DNA of 64,000 nucleotides from positions 33,877,598 to 33,941,597 of the forward strand of contig NC_030385.2 in NCBI RefSeq assembly GCF_001625215.2, in the 5' to 3' direction. Source of the DNA: Daucus carota subsp. sativus (Eukaryota > Streptophyta > Magnoliopsida > Apiales > Apiaceae). The position numbers and the translations under genes were made by a program. This document shows positions 59,541 through 64,000 of the stretch, in pieces. Below the pieces are notes generated by a model that did not search any database, was not told the DNA's origin, and was given only the letters and a program-made list of their open reading frames with translations. Within the stretch, counting starts at the first letter, position 1. Each line of letters opens with the position of its first letter.

Positions 59541-59847
59541 TTGGAGGTAAGAAGTCAAGCTAATGACTTTAAAAGAGCGCTTCTTGGGAGGCAACCCAAG
59601 GTCTCTATTAGTTTATCTATATAATATATTTTTTGTATTTTTTTTAGGAGTTTAGACATTTTATTTTTCATTTTTTTTATCCCCATGAGATGCCTTGATG
59701 ATTTTTTTTGAAGTGTTTCAGGAAATTTCTAGCTGAGAGAATAATTTGTTTAAGATATTTAGTGTCTTATTTAAATTTTGGAAGAATTGTTTTTGAAAAA
59801 AAAATGTAGGGGACATTATTTTTGAGAAGCTGGAGCCTCCTACTCGT

Positions 59848-59945
59848 TAGTAGATTGTGCACTGGAGTGCATATTCTCTCCTCGCAGTGCAGATGTGCTA
59901 CATTCGACAGTAGATTGTGCACCGGAGTGCATATTTCCTGCTGGC
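59848..59945. repeat. 60-bp-period tandem duplication
   Basis: AGTAGATTGTGCACYGGAGT and the following GCATATT recur at 59850 and 59910 with small differences. Confidence 0.85.
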
Positions 59946-60435
59946 CGTGCAATAGCTACTGGTCTCAGCGCTCAAATTCTCACGCTCGCGTTTGATTCTT
60001 TCTTCGGACGGGCCTTAAGCCCGTTTACATATCCTGCGCCCGCTTGTCATGCTTTTCTGGGCCACTCCTGGAACTGAAGTCCAACCCATCATGGAAGATC
60101 GCACGCTTGCCCGCTTACTCTCCGAAATACAGCCCAGCAGAGCTTTTGTCCTGCCCATTATCACTCTGGCCCAATTCCAGCCCAACACATGCATGTGCAT
60201 CAAGCTTCAACTCTCCAGAATCTCAAGCCCATGCACGGAGTCCAGTGTCCATTCCATAGTCCAGCTTATTTACGGCCCACCTGATCTAGTCCGGCCCACC
60301 AGTTCCATGTTAGGCTGCATTCGCTAGCAATCTCCAGGAACTAGCGCCTGCAAAGCGCATGCTCCCTGTCCAGGTTTAATCTGCGAGGCCCACAATCAGA
60401 TCAGGATTTTCAACTTGCAAAACAATTAAAGTGCT

Positions 60436-60502
60436 GCTGGGAAGAATAAAACCCTGGTCTCCTGCTTACATGGAAAGGCACCAAACCGTTGTGCCAGCTA
60501 TT
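60436..60502 (-). repeat. Possible tRNA-derived (SINE or tRNA-like) relic
   Basis: On the minus strand TGGCACAACGG (RC of 60486-60496) resembles a pol III A box. GGTTTTATTCT (RC of 60443-60453) weakly resembles a B box at about the usual spacing. No complete cloverleaf was worked out. Low confidence. Confidence 0.3.
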
Positions 60503-60604
60503 TCACTTGAAAAGAAGATGCTTCGGTTTTAATAAAAACTTCAAAAGTCAAGAGCCAATTCACAACTCTACGTCATTTCAGGGGAGTATTCCTTTTAATT
60601 AATA

Positions 60605-61266
60605 CTAGCCTTTAATCCGTGCAAAGCACGGGCGCTTATATAACTCGTAATTTATTAATTATAATTTAAATCTTAACACTATTTTATTAGTATTTTAGTA
60701 TTAATAATTTGGATTTTAGTTAAATTATATTAACCACTGATTATATCTTCTAACGGAAATTTAACTTTCACAATTTATTATCTATCTATAATTATTTTCT
60801 GATATTAATATGTGATAGTTTATTATTCAATTAATTTTAAATCAAAATTTTCATATTTCATATATCTTCATATTTTACGTAATGGTTCGTGTTTGTAATG
60901 AAATAGAACACGTTAGAGTTAAATTTCGAGTAGAATACGTTATGATTAAAAAGTAGCGTCTCTAATTATTTATATGTATTTTAGACAAAAGATATTCAAA
61001 ATTGTATATTTATAATTAGTTATACATTTATCTATAAATTTTTTTTAATATTAATATATGTTATTAACAGTAGTTTCATCTTTTTCAACTAATTATAAAT
61101 TATATTTAAAAAGATATTAATATACATAAGGAGTGTTTTTAGTATATGAAACTGTTTAATAGCTATCTACATGTTGTAGACTTTTAGTTTTAGAGGAGAG
61201 TACCAAACCAAAATTTTGTACGACTACAAATTATACCTATGTTGGCTTTTTATAGTATAGTATAGA
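60605..61266 (-). mobile_element. Nonautonomous Helitron inside the Athila-type element
   Basis: On the minus strand it starts TCTATACTATACTATAAAAA and ends with the hairpin CCGTGCTTTGCACGG and ATTAAAGGCTAG. The insertion lies between A and T. It is 662 bp and the same family as 30671-31343, nearly colinear along its length apart from small indels. Confidence 0.9.
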
Positions 61267-62521
61267 TTATATAATTATATTACTATATTTATATATCTCT
61301 GTCATACTTGTTCATTGGGGACAATGAACCACTTTAGTGTGTGGATGGTTTCTCAATGATTAAAAGATCAAAAAAAAAAATTATATATTATAAAATTAGA
61401 AAAAAATTATAGATTGCCATGTTTTAGGAAATTCATGTTAGTTGCATTTAAATTAGAGCATGTAGTTATTAATTTTGTATGCATTTTTTTAGTAGTTTTT
61501 TTTTTATTTCATTTAGCTTGCATATTTCATGAAAGTAAATAATACCAAGTTAATTTCTCGTGATGATTTTATTTGCATAATTTCTTGGCTAGTAGTCTTG
61601 ATCATATATAATGTCTTGCATGCTTAGAAATTGCTTGTGCGAAAATTTAATTACACTATTTGATGCTCTAGAGACAAGACTTAGGCTAACTTAATTCTTG
61701 AGTCTTTGCTATGAGTCGAGCGTAGAATTATGACTATTCCCTTTTGAGCTTAGAGTATGTAAATCTTAAGTTTAGGGGAGCTTTAGGATGTATATGCCTT
61801 TCTTAAAAAAAAAAAAATTAAAAAAAAATAGAATATTGCAAATAAAGTATCGAGTACTCCTTTGAGATCAACGGGTGGTAAATTTTGAAAAGGACGATCC
61901 ACGTACTTGTGCTGGTATTAAGTGCAATTGTACTAGAAATAAAATTTCTTGGTGACTTTTCACAACCCTTGGTTACTGGAGAATTACTTGACTTAAAAAA
62001 AAAAAATGAGCTAGCAAAGTCTTATGGTGGTCGTAACTCACTTACCCTGAGAAGCGTCCCGACCTTAGACCGAGCATGGAAAAAAAAAAGAATTGAAAAA
62101 AAAATATAGAAAAAAATAAGAGAGGCATAGAAGTTCTTTTGCGACCCTGAGCTGTAGTTGACTCTAATGTAACGAAGTGTTTAAGCATTATTCTGATAAA
62201 CGACTCATGGTTAAGACTTTGTTGAAATTTGTTGGTCTCTGATTTGTTTCATTAGAGAGCATGTTGAGCACACACGATGCACTCCGTACTTGCAGTGAAA
62301 ATGTTGCATGACTAGTATGTGAGATAGACGAATGCCTTGATTGTTGCATATTCTGAGGATATATATTGACGAGGTTGATGCTTTCATGATTTGTTTTTAG
62401 GCATATTCATTTAGTTTGCATTCATATTAGTTGCATATTAAAGACTTGGTAGAAAATAATGAATTTTGTGGGTAGATTCACTATAAACCCTCACGAGACA
62501 AAACTCGTCCTACTAGGGCTG
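61267..62521 (+). other. Distal 3' region of the Athila-type element
   Basis: Contains GGGGACAATGAACCACTTTA and GTGTGTGGATGG, resembling the conserved 3' internal stretch of Athila/Tat-type elements, then A-rich runs. No open frame with recognisable domains. Confidence 0.5.
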
Positions 62522-64000
62522 TGTAACACCCACATCTTAAATTAAGACGAGAGGTTACCTATAAATCCAAAATCTGCAAACAGAGTACTAATATCCGATA
62601 AACATGAGTAAATAGAATCACTAACCATAAATTATTAATAACACTAAAGTTCCATAACTCTAAATCACTGTAACCGAGGGTAGCTCTCCATCACACAGTC
62701 CCGGATCCCCCTAAGAACCTGCCAGAAGAAGAATACGGCATGAGCCAAATGCCCAGTACAGATTGGAATTATTTAGAAAACAAGAAACATTTAAAATATT
62801 TTGACAATAATATAAAACAGTTATTTTAAAATAATAGGCTGAGACAACGAGTGGTTAGGATATTTCATACCGAGATCAGAACATATACAAATACACACAT
62901 CATAGGGTACCTAATGTGTGCAACAAACCGGTTAACGTGTACGGCATATACAACGTCACCGTCAAATCACAAATCATATCAACTGAACTGGATGCATCCA
63001 CGTATCCTAAACATATAATCAAAATGGCCAAAGCTCCTCCCAAGAGCTAACAGAAGGATACGCCGTGACCAATCACACTGTCACGGAAGTGTCATGTCAA
63101 TGGTGCCGCAAAGACATGGCTGTAGTACCCCTACAGCTGGGAAACTCGGTATACCCTATATCTCTAAGGGTTCACATAAATAAAATAGTTTTCATAATTT
63201 AAAAATCATACGATACAGATATTTCAAATAAGCCGAACAAATCATAATTTGTATAAACTTCGAAAATCGGAGGACAAATATTTTAATATCTCAAAAACAG
63301 ATTTTGAAATAATTTTCGAAAGTCATGAAAAGAGTCCAAAACAGTTTAGCACGAATAGCGATGAATAAAAAGGACAAAATCCGTACGAATCAAAATTACT
63401 TTATTTCCATGAGGAATAACTGAGTAAAATTTGAACAGAAGTAAAATAGATTCTTTTATAGTTTGGAATACAACTGAAAAAAAAAACGATTTTGAAATAG
63501 ATTGTGAGATAATTTTCAGAAATCAAATCAGTTAAATATTTGCGGAATGAACAGAGTAAAGGAATAACAAATATAACAAGTTGTAACATGAATATCGCTG
63601 AATTAAACATGATAGAATCCGTACAAACACACCGAACAAAAAGGATCAAAACAGAGTAATCAAATTTACCTAACACTAATAGAAGTAGAGCTGAATAAAA
63701 GAGAACGAAACCCGTACCTCGAAAATAGCAAACTCAAAGACTAACGAACCTCGCAAAGGACCAACTAAACTCCCGAACCCCGACTTTAACTTAAACTCCA
63801 ATTATCTCCATGATTGCAATCTGCCCAGACCAATAATCTACTGTTTTGACCCTCTAAACGATATTTTATAGAAAACCTCAAAACACAAAAGTCGTAGAGA
63901 ACGAAAAGACCTTTCTGAAAAAGTATGGCTCATCAAAATTGGAGTTATAACGAATCGGGAATTAAATAAAACGTCTTCTGATCAGATTCAGAGCGAAAAC
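62522..64000. mobile_element. Probable LTR of another LTR retrotransposon, running off the window
   Basis: TGTAACACCCACATC is a common terminus of plant Ty3/gypsy (chromovirus-like) LTRs. The change from the Athila 3' region to this sequence is abrupt. No internal domains or second end are in view and no target duplication can be checked. Orientation is undecided. Confidence 0.5.

Larger units (their letters stand above)
59541..60604 (+). other. Non-coding 3' region of the Athila-type element
   Basis: Begins with AAGAGCGCTTCTTGGGAGGC, typical of the region after pol in this group. It includes a 60-bp tandem duplication (TAGATTGTGCAC at 59851 and 59911), a GC-richer stretch at 59940-60370 and a tRNA-like relic. 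No env-like frame is supported. Confidence 0.6.
51404..62521 (+). mobile_element. Athila-type Ty3/gypsy LTR retrotransposon, broken, 3' LTR not in window
   Basis: Inserted in the last unit of the tandem array. It has a 5' LTR, a primer site (TGGCGCCGCTGCCGGGGA), gag with a CCHC knuckle, protease, reverse transcriptase, RNase H and integrase, then about 3 kb of non-coding 3' region. Lack of a chromodomain, the tRNA-Asp-like primer site and the gag LRSG motif point to the Athila group. It looks broken, with about two breaks in the coding part, one being a nested solo LTR. A Helitron sits in its 3' region. Age cannot be judged without its second LTR, but the coding domains are well preserved, suggesting it is not old. 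Confidence 0.85.

Noticed and set aside
59895-60327. Short open frames in the GC-richer 3' region of the Athila-type element as an env-like gene
   Set aside because: They are short, overlap on both strands and show no signal peptide, membrane segment or family motif.
1-64000. CRISPR arrays, bacterial operons, rRNA genes
   Set aside because: No regularly spaced short repeats, polycistronic layout or rRNA motifs were seen; all context is plant nuclear.

Overview
The window is nuclear DNA from a flowering plant, almost certainly a eudicot. It carries spliced genes with GT-AG introns, plant-specific gene families (organellar PPR, OEP16-4, REF/SRPP lipid-droplet protein, SPX-RING ligase, F-box/FBA genes), Stowaway and Tourist-like MITEs, Helitrons and an Athila-type Ty3/gypsy element. 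The style of the F-box array and the SRPP protein would suit an asterid such as an Apiaceae, but that is an inference I cannot test here.

Layout. (1) 1-19.4 kb is a conventional gene-rich stretch. It holds the 3' part of a THA8-like PPR gene (+), OEP16-4 in six small exons (-), a REF/SRPP (LDAP-type) gene in three exons (+), a p23 co-chaperone gene in six exons (-) and a BAH1/NLA-type SPX-RING E3 ligase gene in six exons (-). The exon structures were built by hand from frame, splice sites and family match; all reading phases agree. MITEs sit between the genes and in their large introns. (2) 20.8-48.2 kb is an array of six intact F-box/FBA genes, all on the minus strand, of two types. Type 1 (genes 1 and 5) and type 2 (genes 2, 3, 4 and 6) share a 3' exon after an intron. 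The pair gene 1 + gene 2 is repeated as gene 5 + gene 6 with its flanks, so the array grew by segmental as well as single-gene duplication. Between the genes lie decayed FAR1/MULE fragments, Helitrons and MITEs. (3) 48.5-51.4 kb is a tandem array of Helitron-like units in which a ~690-bp unit and a ~207-bp derivative alternate three times. (4) 51.4 to about 62.5 kb is an Athila-type LTR retrotransposon inserted in that array. It contains a solo LTR of a related family with a clear 5-bp target duplication, and a Helitron. Its own 3' LTR is not in the window. (5) From about 62.5 kb to the end there is what looks like the terminus of another LTR element.

The genes of the first 19 kb have unrelated housekeeping roles: plastid RNA processing, plastid envelope transport, lipid droplets, HSP90 co-chaperone, phosphate/nitrate-related ubiquitination. 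The F-box array encodes predicted substrate receptors of SCF ubiquitin ligases. I saw no clearly new biological system. The most informative structures are the F-box array with its dated transposon insertions, the inverted-repeat Helitron in an F-box intron and the alternating Helitron-like tandem array.
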